Source: Pseudomonadota bacterium (GTDB taxonomy: Bacteria > Pseudomonadota > Alphaproteobacteria > Caulobacterales > Aquidulcibacteraceae). Taken from it: 7,439 nucleotides of DNA. The position numbers were made by a program, and so were the translations under genes. Of this stretch, positions 1 to 7,439 are shown in pieces; the first letter of the stretch is position 1; each line of letters begins with the position of its first letter. The DNA is taken from assembly GCA_023461135.1 (NCBI GenBank), contig JAEWNX010000391.1, positions 1-7,439 on the forward strand, in the 5' to 3' direction. The notes beneath the pieces were generated by a model that saw only the letters and a list, made by a program, of their open reading frames with translations, was not told the origin of the DNA and did not search any database.

Positions 1-924
1 GCGCCCGACCGCCGCCTCGGCCTCATGTTCGCTTGCGCGCATCCGGACATCGATGCGGCGGCGCGCACGCCGCTCATGCTGCAGATGGTGCTCGGTCTAT
101 CGGGCGAGCGCATTGCGGCCGCCTTTCTGGTTGCGCCAGCGGCGATGAGCCAGCGCCTGGTGCGCGCGAAGACGCGCATCGCCGACGCGCGGATCCCATT
201 CGATGTGCCCGCGCCCGAGGAATGGTCCGCCCGCCTGGATGGCGTGCTGCAGGCGATCTATGCGGCGTACGCCGAGGGCTGGGCGGATGCGGAGGGCGCC
301 GATCCCAATCGCGTGGCGTTGGCCGAGGAGGCGATCTGGCTTGCGGGCGTCCTAGCGCAACAAGCGCCGAACGAACCTGAAGCGCTGGGATTGCTGGCGT
401 TGCTGCTGCCCCTTGAAGCTAGGCGGCCCGCGCGGCGGGTCGATGGGCGTTTCGTGCCGCTCGAAGAACAAGACGTCTCGCTCTGGCGCACGGCCATGCA
501 GGGCGAAGCGGAAATGCTGTTGATGACGGCGGCGAAGTTCGATCGCATCGGCCGGTTTCAACTCGAAGCCGCGATACAGTCCGCGCATACATCGCGGCGC
601 TCACGCGGAGAGGCCGACTGGACAGCCATTGTTCTGCTCTACGACGCGCTGGGGCGGCTCTCACCGTCGCCGGTCGTACACCTCAACGGTGTCGCCGCGC
701 TCGCGCGACGCGATGGCGCCAGGCCGGGGCTGGCGGCGCTAGAGGCGCTCGATGCGCTCGCCTTGAAGAGCTACCAGCCCTACTGGGCGCTGCGGGCCGA
801 TCTGCTCGGCCGGCTCGGTCGCGCTGAGGAGGCGTGCGCAGCTTACGATGAAGCGATCGCGCGCGAACGCGATGCGGCGGTGATCCGCTTCCTATCGGAG
901 CGGCGCGCTGCTCTCGCGCGCTAG
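1..924 (+). CDS. ECF42-type RNA polymerase sigma factor (5' partial)
   Basis: The frame is open from the first base, so the gene begins upstream of the window; 307 codons plus a TAG stop are present. The visible protein starts with a PDRRLGLMFACAHP stretch, which resembles the PDDRLRLIFTCCHP segment of ECF42 (COG4941/DUF6596) sigma factors. The sigma region 4 helix-turn-helix follows (about residues 20-65 of the fragment, ending QRLVRAKTRI), which would contact the -35 element. Next is the long C-terminal extension typical of this group: LGLLALLLPLEARRPAR, then SPSPVVHLNGVAAL, then a TPR-like end (LRADLLGRLGRAEEACAAYDEAI). Family members are usually about 400 residues, so roughly the first 100, including sigma region 2, are missing here only because the window starts inside the gene. 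ECF42 factors generally lack an anti-sigma factor and lie beside YCII/DGPF-domain genes; such a partner would be upstream and cannot be seen. The internal ATG at 25 is not the real start. Confidence 0.93.
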   Translation, partial: APDRRLGLMFACAHPDIDAAARTPLMLQMVLGLSGERIAAAFLVAPAAMSQRLVRAKTRIADARIPFDVPAPEEWSARLDGVLQAIYAAYAEGWADAEGADPNRVALAEEAIWLAGVLAQQAPNEPEALGLLALLLPLEARRPARRVDGRFVPLEEQDVSLWRTAMQGEAEMLLMTAAKFDRIGRFQLEAAIQSAHTSRRSRGEADWTAIVLLYDALGRLSPSPVVHLNGVAALARRDGARPGLAALEALDALALKSYQPYWALRADLLGRLGRAEEACAAYDEAIARERDAAVIRFLSERRAALAR

Positions 925-1496
925 TCGCGCTTGTATTGGAGCCGAACGGACGGGATCAGGCCCATCTCGATCTCGATGTGTGAGAACGCAAAGCCCGCGA
1001 CCTTGATCTGCTTTTGCACGTCGCCGGCCTTCAGAAGCGCGCCAAGGATGACCTGGCCGAGCTTGTTGTCCTTCAGCGCGTCACGTGCTGCATCGACGTC
1101 TTCAACGTTGCGGGAGACGTGTTTGAAGTGCGGGATGAGCTTTGGCGTCACGCCCAGTTCGATCTCGAACTCCGTGAGTTCATAGCCGGCTGAGCTGATG
1201 GCAGGCAGCGCTTGCTGAAACGCGGTCACCACCTCTTGCACCTTCTCGGCGCCAACAGCAGAGAGCTGATTGATCTTCTCGCTCGCGAGCGCGCCGAAGG
1301 ACTTGCTCTGCGCCAGCGCAGCCGGAACACCTGCTTCGCCGGCAGGGACGAGCTCGCCGCCTTCGCTGGCGATCTGCGCCTCGATATTCTGCGGCGCTTC
1401 GGTCTGCACTGCAGGCGTCGCCATTGCGGCCTTCGCTTGTTCGCTGACAGTCGCCGCCGCTTCCTTGGCTTTGTCGACGAAGCTCTTGAAGTCCAT
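921..1496 (-). CDS. Conserved-looking protein of unknown function with an internal duplication
   Basis: I do not recognise this 191-residue protein. It has no signal peptide or membrane segment. Residues 1-27 look like an alanine/lysine-rich amphipathic helix (MDFKSFVDKAKEAAATVSEQ...), and about 28-65 form a low-complexity Ala/Glu/Pro linker. The rest is ordered and contains two copies of one motif: residues 103-125 (AGYELTEFEIELGVTPKLI...) and 167-189 (AGFAFSHIEIEMGLIPSVR...) align without gaps, with 8 of 23 identities (A, G, E, I, E, G, P, K) and many conservative changes. Each copy follows a predicted helix, suggesting a repeated helix-plus-beta-hairpin unit. The ATG at 1496 is supported by an AGGAG ribosome binding site 8 nt upstream, overlapping the stop of the phosphatase gene; the two genes are 12 bp apart and very likely co-transcribed. 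Its stop overlaps the stop of the convergent sigma factor gene (921-924). Being a real gene is well supported; function is unknown. Confidence 0.85.
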   Translation of the reverse strand: MDFKSFVDKAKEAAATVSEQAKAAMATPAVQTEAPQNIEAQIASEGGELVPAGEAGVPAALAQSKSFGALASEKINQLSAVGAEKVQEVVTAFQQALPAISSAGYELTEFEIELGVTPKLIPHFKHVSRNVEDVDAARDALKDNKLGQVILGALLKAGDVQKQIKVAGFAFSHIEIEMGLIPSVRLQYKRD

Positions 1497-1508
1497 GAGT
1501 GGCGCTCC

Positions 1509-4618
<3,110 letters not shown>

Positions 4619-4645
4619 ATTTTACCACTACCTCAATCAACTCCC

Positions 4646-4676
4646 GGCGGCGCTTCACGGCGCCGCCCTTTTTCTT
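4646..4676 (+). terminator. Intrinsic terminator of katG
   Basis: A perfect 8-bp GC-only stem (GGCGGCGC / GCGCCGCC, 4646-4653 with 4660-4667) with a 6-nt loop TTCACG is followed by C and a T-rich tract (TTTTTCTT). It starts 27 bp after the katG stop. The T tract lies only on the katG side, so it would not efficiently terminate the convergent minus-strand gene, whose stop is at 4682. Confidence 0.9.
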
Positions 4677-4681
4677 CGGGA

Positions 4682-5422
4682 TCAGTTCAAATCGTACTCT
4701 CGCACCTTAGCGAGCATGCGGCGGTCATAGTCGTCACCGAGCGCTGTTAGGGCGGCAGCGCCGTCGCCCTGATAGGCGGGGCCGTGCATGAGTGCGATGG
4801 TGCGCGGCTTCAGTTCTGCGAGCTTGCGCAGTGTCGTGCCCATGGCGGGGTTGAGCGCGGAATAATTGGCGATGTCCTCGCTGGCGATGGCGGGCCCGAC
4901 AATGTCCTTGTCGGTCAATGCCGGGTGCTCGCCGTACGAAGTGAAGAGATCGCCGGAGAGCAGCGTGCCGGTGGTTTCTTCGTACATGAGACCTGCTTCC
5001 CAGCCGTGCGGGACATGCGGGGTATCGAGATAGCGGACGCGCTTGCCGCCGAGATCGATCACTTCGCCGTTCTTCAGCATGCGGGGCGCGCGATCGGCCA
5101 TGTCGTTGAGCGACACGCCCACCGCTGTCATGCCGTGCGCGATCTGCGCCTGCGGCGCGACGGCAAGCCAGTCGTTCATCGAGCCGCATTCGTCGGCTTC
5201 GTAATGGCCGAAACTGATCCAACGCAGATTCTCAGGCGGCATCACATTGCTGACCGCCACGCGCACGAGCGGGAAAAGGCCGCGCATGCCGGTGTGGAAG
5301 AGGAGAGGCTCGTCGCCGACGATGAGGAATTGGTTGAACGCAAGGCCGGTGGGCGGGACTTGCTGGATAAAGGTAGAGAGCCGGAAGACGCCGTCGGCGA
5401 TCTCGTTGATCCTTGTTTCCAC
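4682..5422 (-). CDS. Metallo-beta-lactamase-fold protein with flavodiiron-like (ODP) metal ligands
   Basis: From the chosen start this is a 246-residue soluble MBL-fold protein. Instead of the hydrolase HxHxDH motif it has GHYEADECGS: H73, E75 and D77 form the HxExD pattern of the oxygen-binding diiron domain of flavodiiron proteins (NO/O2 reductases). E78 stands where those often have His. Further likely ligands are H136 or H139 (TPHVPHGW), D158 (LSGDLF) and H213 (LMHGPAYQG). There is no flavodoxin or rubredoxin domain, so it cannot be a complete flavodiiron reductase; a sensor, an O2/NO-reactive diiron protein or a divergent hydrolase are all possible. The GTG at 5422 is preferred because GGGG of AAAGGGGAAAA lies 8 nt upstream; the upstream ATG at 5497 would add 25 poorly matching residues and run through the operator region. 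The gene is divergent from a TetR-family gene and probably controlled by it. It has no evident terminator of its own. Confidence 0.88.
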   Translation of the reverse strand: METRINEIADGVFRLSTFIQQVPPTGLAFNQFLIVGDEPLLFHTGMRGLFPLVRVAVSNVMPPENLRWISFGHYEADECGSMNDWLAVAPQAQIAHGMTAVGVSLNDMADRAPRMLKNGEVIDLGGKRVRYLDTPHVPHGWEAGLMYEETTGTLLSGDLFTSYGEHPALTDKDIVGPAIASEDIANYSALNPAMGTTLRKLAELKPRTIALMHGPAYQGDGAAALTALGDDYDRRMLAKVREYDLN

Positions 5423-5426
5423 GGCG

Positions 5427-5439
5427 TTTTCCCCTTTGG
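5427..5439 (-). promoter_or_regulatory. Ribosome binding site deciding a GTG start for the MBL-fold gene
   Basis: On the minus strand the sequence AAAGGGGAAAA precedes GTG (5422-5420), with 8 nt between the G run and the start codon. It is the only Shine-Dalgarno-like element in this leader and is the reason for choosing GTG over the longer ATG start. Confidence 0.6.
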
Positions 5440-5442
5440 TAT

Positions 5443-5471
5443 TTGACAATACACGTATGTGTAGCCAAATT
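5443..5471 (+). promoter_or_regulatory. Candidate promoter of the TetR-family gene
   Basis: A perfect TTGACA (-35) lies at 5443-5448 and a weak CAAATT (-10, 3 of 6 bases) at 5466-5471, 17 bp apart. This would give a leader of about 40 nt before the ATG at 5521. The first dyad (5450-5463) fits entirely within the spacer, a classic position for autorepression by a TetR-type protein. On the opposite strand, TTTAAT (5474-5469) and TATTGT (5451-5446), also 17 bp apart, form a weaker candidate promoter for the MBL-fold gene that overlaps the same dyad. Confidence 0.5.
5450..5463. promoter_or_regulatory. Candidate TetR-family operator 1 (TACAC-N4-GTGTA)
   Basis: TACACGTATGTGTA has perfect 5-bp arms around a 4-bp centre. 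It lies between the -35 and -10 candidates of the repressor gene and 27 bp upstream of the MBL-fold GTG start, so one bound dimer could block both directions. The same half-site recurs at 5495-5508. Confidence 0.55.
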
Positions 5472-5478
5472 AAAAGCG

Positions 5479-5495
5479 GCAGTCCATATGACTGC
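5479..5495. promoter_or_regulatory. Third dyad in the divergent region (GCAGTC-N5-GACTGC)
   Basis: Perfect 6-bp arms flank a 5-bp centre, CATAT. The arm sequence differs from that of the other two dyads and the right arm abuts operator 2, so it may be a site for another protein, a leader-RNA hairpin in the repressor transcript, or chance. An in-frame ATG (5488-5490) lies across the boundary between the centre and the right arm. Confidence 0.35.
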
Positions 5496-5508
5496 ACACC
5501 ACTGTGTA
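5495..5508. promoter_or_regulatory. Candidate TetR-family operator 2 (CACAC-N4-GTGTA)
   Basis: CACACCACTGTGTA matches operator 1 in arm length, spacing and the GTGTA half-site, with one arm mismatch. It ends 12 bp before the repressor ATG, and its centre is 45 bp from that of operator 1. Confidence 0.5.
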
Positions 5509-5520
5509 GTGAAAATTGAA

Positions 5521-6090
5521 ATGGCCCGCAACTATACCCTCAAGCGCCGCGCCGAGAGCCAGGCCGAGACGCGCCGGCGCATCGTCGAAGCGGCGGTGGA
5601 GTTGCACTCGACCGTTGGCCCCGCCAACACCACCGTCAGCATGATCGCCGACAAGGCCGGCGTGCAGCGGCACACGCTCTACAAGCACTTTCCGGACGAA
5701 CGCAGCATCGCGATGGCGTGCTCGGGGCAAGTGCAGGAACGCGATCCGCTGCCCGACGCGGAGGCTTGGCGCGCCGTGGCGGACCCTGCCGAACGCCTGC
5801 GCGTCGGCTTGCGCGCGATCTACGCCTGGTTCGAACGCAACGAAGGCCTGCTCGCGTGCGTGCTGCGTGATGCGGAGCACTACGAGCTGGTGCGCGAGAT
5901 CAGCGCGCTGCGCTACGCGCCGGGGATTGCGAAATGGCATGAGGTGCTGGGGTCAGCGCTGAACGCGAAACAGCGCCCCATGCTCTCGCTCGCACTGAGC
6001 TATCACACCTGGCGCACGCTAACGCGCGAGGGCGGGCTGAAGCAGCCGGATGCCGTGAAGGCGATGGTGAAGGCGATTCACGCCGGCTAA
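5521..6090 (+). CDS. TetR/AcrR-family transcriptional repressor
   Basis: This is a 189-residue all-helical regulator. The N-terminal DNA-binding domain covers about residues 15-62: ETRRRIVEAAVELHSTVG, then the helix-turn-helix VSMIADKAGVQRHTLYKHF (39-57), whose TLYKHF end is the family hallmark. The C-terminal ligand/dimer domain (about 75-189) has no recognisable ligand signature. The ATG at 5521 gives the normal short, basic N-terminus (MARNYTLKRR) and leaves the candidate operators outside the gene; upstream in-frame starts at 5488 and 5413 would run through them. No good Shine-Dalgarno sequence precedes 5521, so the exact start is less certain than the gene. It is divergent from the MBL-fold gene, the usual arrangement of a TetR repressor and its target, and probably autoregulates. 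It ends 13 bp from the convergent globin gene. Confidence 0.93.
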   Translation: MARNYTLKRRAESQAETRRRIVEAAVELHSTVGPANTTVSMIADKAGVQRHTLYKHFPDERSIAMACSGQVQERDPLPDAEAWRAVADPAERLRVGLRAIYAWFERNEGLLACVLRDAEHYELVREISALRYAPGIAKWHEVLGSALNAKQRPMLSLALSYHTWRTLTREGGLKQPDAVKAMVKAIHAG

Positions 6091-6103
6091 GTGCATTGCG
6101 CAG

Positions 6104-6682
6104 TCATCTGTGCGCGGCGCGGTAACCTTCGGTTACTTCATCCTTGTGCGCGGCGAAGGCGGTCAACACTTCGGTCTTTTCGTGCGCAGGCACACTGAAA
6201 TGATCGAGCGTGCGGCCGAGTTCGGCGGCGACTTCGTCGAACTCGGCCGGGGAGATGCGCAGATCGCGGTGCGCTTCTTCCAAGCCCACATTGGTGCGCC
6301 CGGGCCGCACCGGCGTGTATTGAAACGGCCCGCCAGAGACATTGCACACCCACAAGGTGCGCATGAATTTCAGTCCAGGCAGGCGGCCAAGATTGCGCGT
6401 GTGCCATTCTGCGAGCTGCGGATTCTGCGATTGCTGTCCCACAATTGGATTGCGGATCAGCGCGTCACTGAAGTGATCGACCACGGCGGCGATCGCGAAC
6501 GCGCCGCCCAGGCGTTGGTAGAGCGAATTGGGATCCACGGCCGGCGGCGTGTCCGCGGCGGCTGTCGCACAGCCGGCCAGCAGCGGCGCCGCCAGAAGGC
6601 CGATGCCTGCAGCCTCCATGATTGTGCGGCGCGTAGTCGACGTTTCACTTTCGTTGTTCGCAGGCGTTCTGGCTTCACTCAC
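6104..6682 (-). CDS. Exported group 1 truncated-haemoglobin-like lipoprotein
   Basis: From the chosen GTG start the protein has 192 residues, against about 120-130 for cytoplasmic group 1 truncated haemoglobins. The N-terminus carries a twin-arginine motif (T17-R18-R19-T-I-M), a hydrophobic segment and the lipobox L35-A-G-C38, predicting Tat export followed by lipid attachment. The globin domain runs from about 53 (SLYQRLGGAFAI) to 187. Landmarks include GGPFQYT (117-123), the segment GLEEAHRDLRIS with H138 as the likely proximal haem ligand (F8), and a C-terminal helix near 166-187. Ungapped alignment of SLYQRLGGAFAIAAVVDHFS to the mycobacterial trHbN N-terminus puts S72 at position B10, normally Tyr. 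The segment 80-106 is longer than usual, as is the stretch before the proximal His (124-132). The likely role is O2/NO binding or haem-based chemistry in the cell envelope. An ATG at 6694 or TTG at 6733 are alternative starts. Confidence 0.85.
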   Translation of the reverse strand: MSEARTPANNESETSTTRRTIMEAAGIGLLAAPLLAGCATAAADTPPAVDPNSLYQRLGGAFAIAAVVDHFSDALIRNPIVGQQSQNPQLAEWHTRNLGRLPGLKFMRTLWVCNVSGGPFQYTPVRPGRTNVGLEEAHRDLRISPAEFDEVAAELGRTLDHFSVPAHEKTEVLTAFAAHKDEVTEGYRAAHR

Positions 6683-6685
6683 ATT

Positions 6686-6692
6686 CACCTCC
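6686..6692 (-). promoter_or_regulatory. Ribosome binding site deciding a GTG start for the globin gene
   Basis: On the minus strand GGAGGTG (6692-6686) lies 3 nt before GTG (6682-6680), or 5 nt counting from GGAGG. The alternative ATG at 6694-6692 overlaps this element and has no site of its own, so GTG is preferred. It yields an N-terminus MSEARTPANN... leading into the twin-arginine signal. Confidence 0.6.
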
Positions 6693-6797
6693 ATCGCGGC
6701 GCCGCGGGCGAGCGCAAGCTTCGCCGCGCGCAATCATCCGATGTGGCTGGTGAGCAAACGTTCCGGCTTTTCTTCGGGCGGTTTGGAACAATCTTGT

Positions 6798-6822
6798 GCG
6801 TAGGGCAGGCGACGCCCTACGC
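6798..6822. repeat. Perfect 9-bp-stem hairpin over the stop of the SnoaL-like gene
   Basis: GCGTAGGGC (6798-6806) and GCCCTACGC (6814-6822) are exact reverse complements around a 7-nt loop. The TAG stop of the minus-strand SnoaL-like gene (6819-6817) lies inside one arm. Neither side has a T tract, so it is not a standard intrinsic terminator; an RNA-stabilising stem or a dispersed palindromic repeat is as likely. It separates the SnoaL-like gene from the globin gene 134 bp downstream. I see no other structure in the rest of that gap. Confidence 0.7.
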
Positions 6823-7197
6823 GGCCACGATTTTCCAAAACGAGTCCTTACGCGTTATTTTCCCCTGCGCGAACTCCAGCAGGTCGACGCCGCGCACTTC
6901 GATCCGTTGCCCGGAGGTCGACGCGCCCGTCAGCGTCCATTCGGACACGCCGAACTTGTCGCCGCAAACCCAGTGTCTGTCGTCGCCGTAGTGAACGTCC
7001 GGGATGCCCTCGAAGCGCTTGGCCAAGCCGGCGCGCACGTCCTCTTTGCCGACGAACCGATCGCCGCGCGGCTTTTTCCCGCGCGGCATGTAGAAGACGC
7101 ACTCCTCGGCGAAGAAGTCCATGATGGCGTCGAGGTCGTGACGGTTAAACGCGTCGAGAAAGTCCTTGAGCAGCTTTTCGGTTATCGGTTTGGACAT
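6817..7197 (-). CDS. SnoaL-like / NTF2-fold protein
   Basis: This is a 126-residue single-domain protein of the cystatin-like cone fold shared by SnoaL polyketide cyclases, ketosteroid isomerases and many uncharacterised NTF2-like proteins. The N-terminal helix pair LKDFLDAFNRHDLDAIMDFF (10-29) is followed by AEECVFYMPRG, then FVGKEDVRAGLAKRF (48-62). The beta-rich half reads HWVCGDKFGVSEWTLTG, then IEVRGVDLLEFAQGKI, with the common ending TRKDSFWK. D21, D23, E31 and D105 are acidic residues that could line the pocket, but I cannot name a catalytic set, and such proteins range from enzymes to binding proteins. There is no signal peptide. The ATG at 7197 gives a normal family N-terminus, with a GAGG 5 nt upstream; a TTG at 7230 in the same frame would add 11 residues and is less likely. 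It lies upstream of the globin gene on the same strand. Confidence 0.85.
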   Translation of the reverse strand: MSKPITEKLLKDFLDAFNRHDLDAIMDFFAEECVFYMPRGKKPRGDRFVGKEDVRAGLAKRFEGIPDVHYGDDRHWVCGDKFGVSEWTLTGASTSGQRIEVRGVDLLEFAQGKITRKDSFWKIVAA

Positions 7198-7439
7198 CGC
7201 GGCCTCGCTCTCCAGCACGATAGTGCGCAACAGCGGACAAGCGAAGGCGCCGCCGATGCGGTTTGACTTTTTTGCCGTTCCCGCGCTGGAAAAAAGCAGG
7301 AGGCGGGGCGCGCCGGACGCGCCGAGGTAGTCTCTTAGGGTGTCCGCTTCGTCTCTTTCGAGTTCGGCGAGACGCGCGTCGAACGCGCCCCGTTGCGGTC
7401 TTTGCTCGCCGGCGCCGTCGCGGGAGGTTTTTCACTCCT
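7198..7439. other. Right-end region without a supportable gene
   Basis: No convincing coding region is visible here. On the minus strand the frame of the SnoaL-like gene stays open back to a TGA at 7434-7432 (78 codons before the ATG). It has no ATG or GTG in a starting position and contains codons rare elsewhere in the window (AGA, CTA), so it is probably an untranslated leader plus spacer. A GGCGCG-N5-CGCGCC dyad lies at 7307-7323; on the minus strand a T6 run follows it about 11 nt later, too far for a typical terminator. The gene next door, if any, is outside the window. Confidence 0.4.

Noticed and set aside
5423..5497. ATG at 5497 as start of the MBL-fold protein, giving a hydrophobic 25-residue N-terminus that could be read as a signal peptide
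   Set aside because: The stretch is short, lacks a cleavage-site pattern, overlaps the operators, and a well-placed ribosome binding site supports the GTG at 5422.
5413..5520. Longer TetR-family start giving 36 extra residues
   Set aside because: It would run through the TTGACA promoter candidate and all three dyads, and the extra residues do not resemble a TetR N-terminus; the family normally starts close to where the ATG at 5521 does.
7307..7323. GGCGCG-N5-CGCGCC dyad as a terminator
   Set aside because: The T6 run on the minus strand is about 11 nt beyond the stem and none follows on the plus strand; GC-rich dyads of this size are common in such genomes.
7145..7435. 96-codon minus-strand frame starting at GTG 7435
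   Set aside because: Extremely arginine-rich, overlaps the SnoaL-like gene in another frame, and looks like a codon shadow.

Overview
This is a GC-rich bacterial chromosomal segment. Codons strongly favour G or C in the third position, and start sites mostly have AGGAG-type ribosome binding sites. Gene content (an ECF42-type sigma factor, KatG, TetR-family and globin genes, densely packed with short gaps) and protein style suggest a proteobacterium, most likely an alphaproteobacterium. That placement is an inference from style, not from a marker gene. I see no tRNA, rRNA, insertion sequence, CRISPR array or phage gene.

Layout, left to right. (1) Positions 1-924 (+) hold the 3' part of an ECF42-type sigma factor gene; its start lies outside the window. 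(2) Its stop codon overlaps, tail to tail, the stop of a minus-strand two-gene operon (2252-921): a PAP2/class A acid phosphatase-type lipoprotein followed by a 191-residue protein of unknown function that carries an internal duplication. (3) A 167-bp divergent intergenic region separates that operon from katG (2420-4618, +), a full-length bifunctional catalase-peroxidase ending in a clear intrinsic terminator. (4) A minus-strand gene for a stand-alone metallo-beta-lactamase-fold protein with flavodiiron-like metal ligands (4682-5422) is divergent from a TetR-family repressor gene (5521-6090, +). The 98 bp between them hold three dyad symmetries, two of which share the same half-site. (5) Two further minus-strand genes encode a group 1 truncated-haemoglobin-like protein with a Tat/lipoprotein export signal (6104-6682) and a small SnoaL/NTF2-like protein (6817-7197). 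A perfect 9-bp-stem hairpin lies over the stop codon of the latter. (6) The last 240 bp hold no gene I can support.

How the genes may fit together: KatG removes hydrogen peroxide, the flavodiiron-like MBL protein has ligands typical of O2/NO-reactive diiron sites, and the globin would bind O2 or NO. A loose oxidative/nitrosative theme is therefore visible, but the genes sit in separate transcription units and the theme is inference. The most unusual items are the exported globin with a non-canonical distal pocket, the MBL/TetR pair with its dense operator region, and the internally duplicated unknown protein co-transcribed with the phosphatase. I found no clear evidence of a wholly new multi-gene system.
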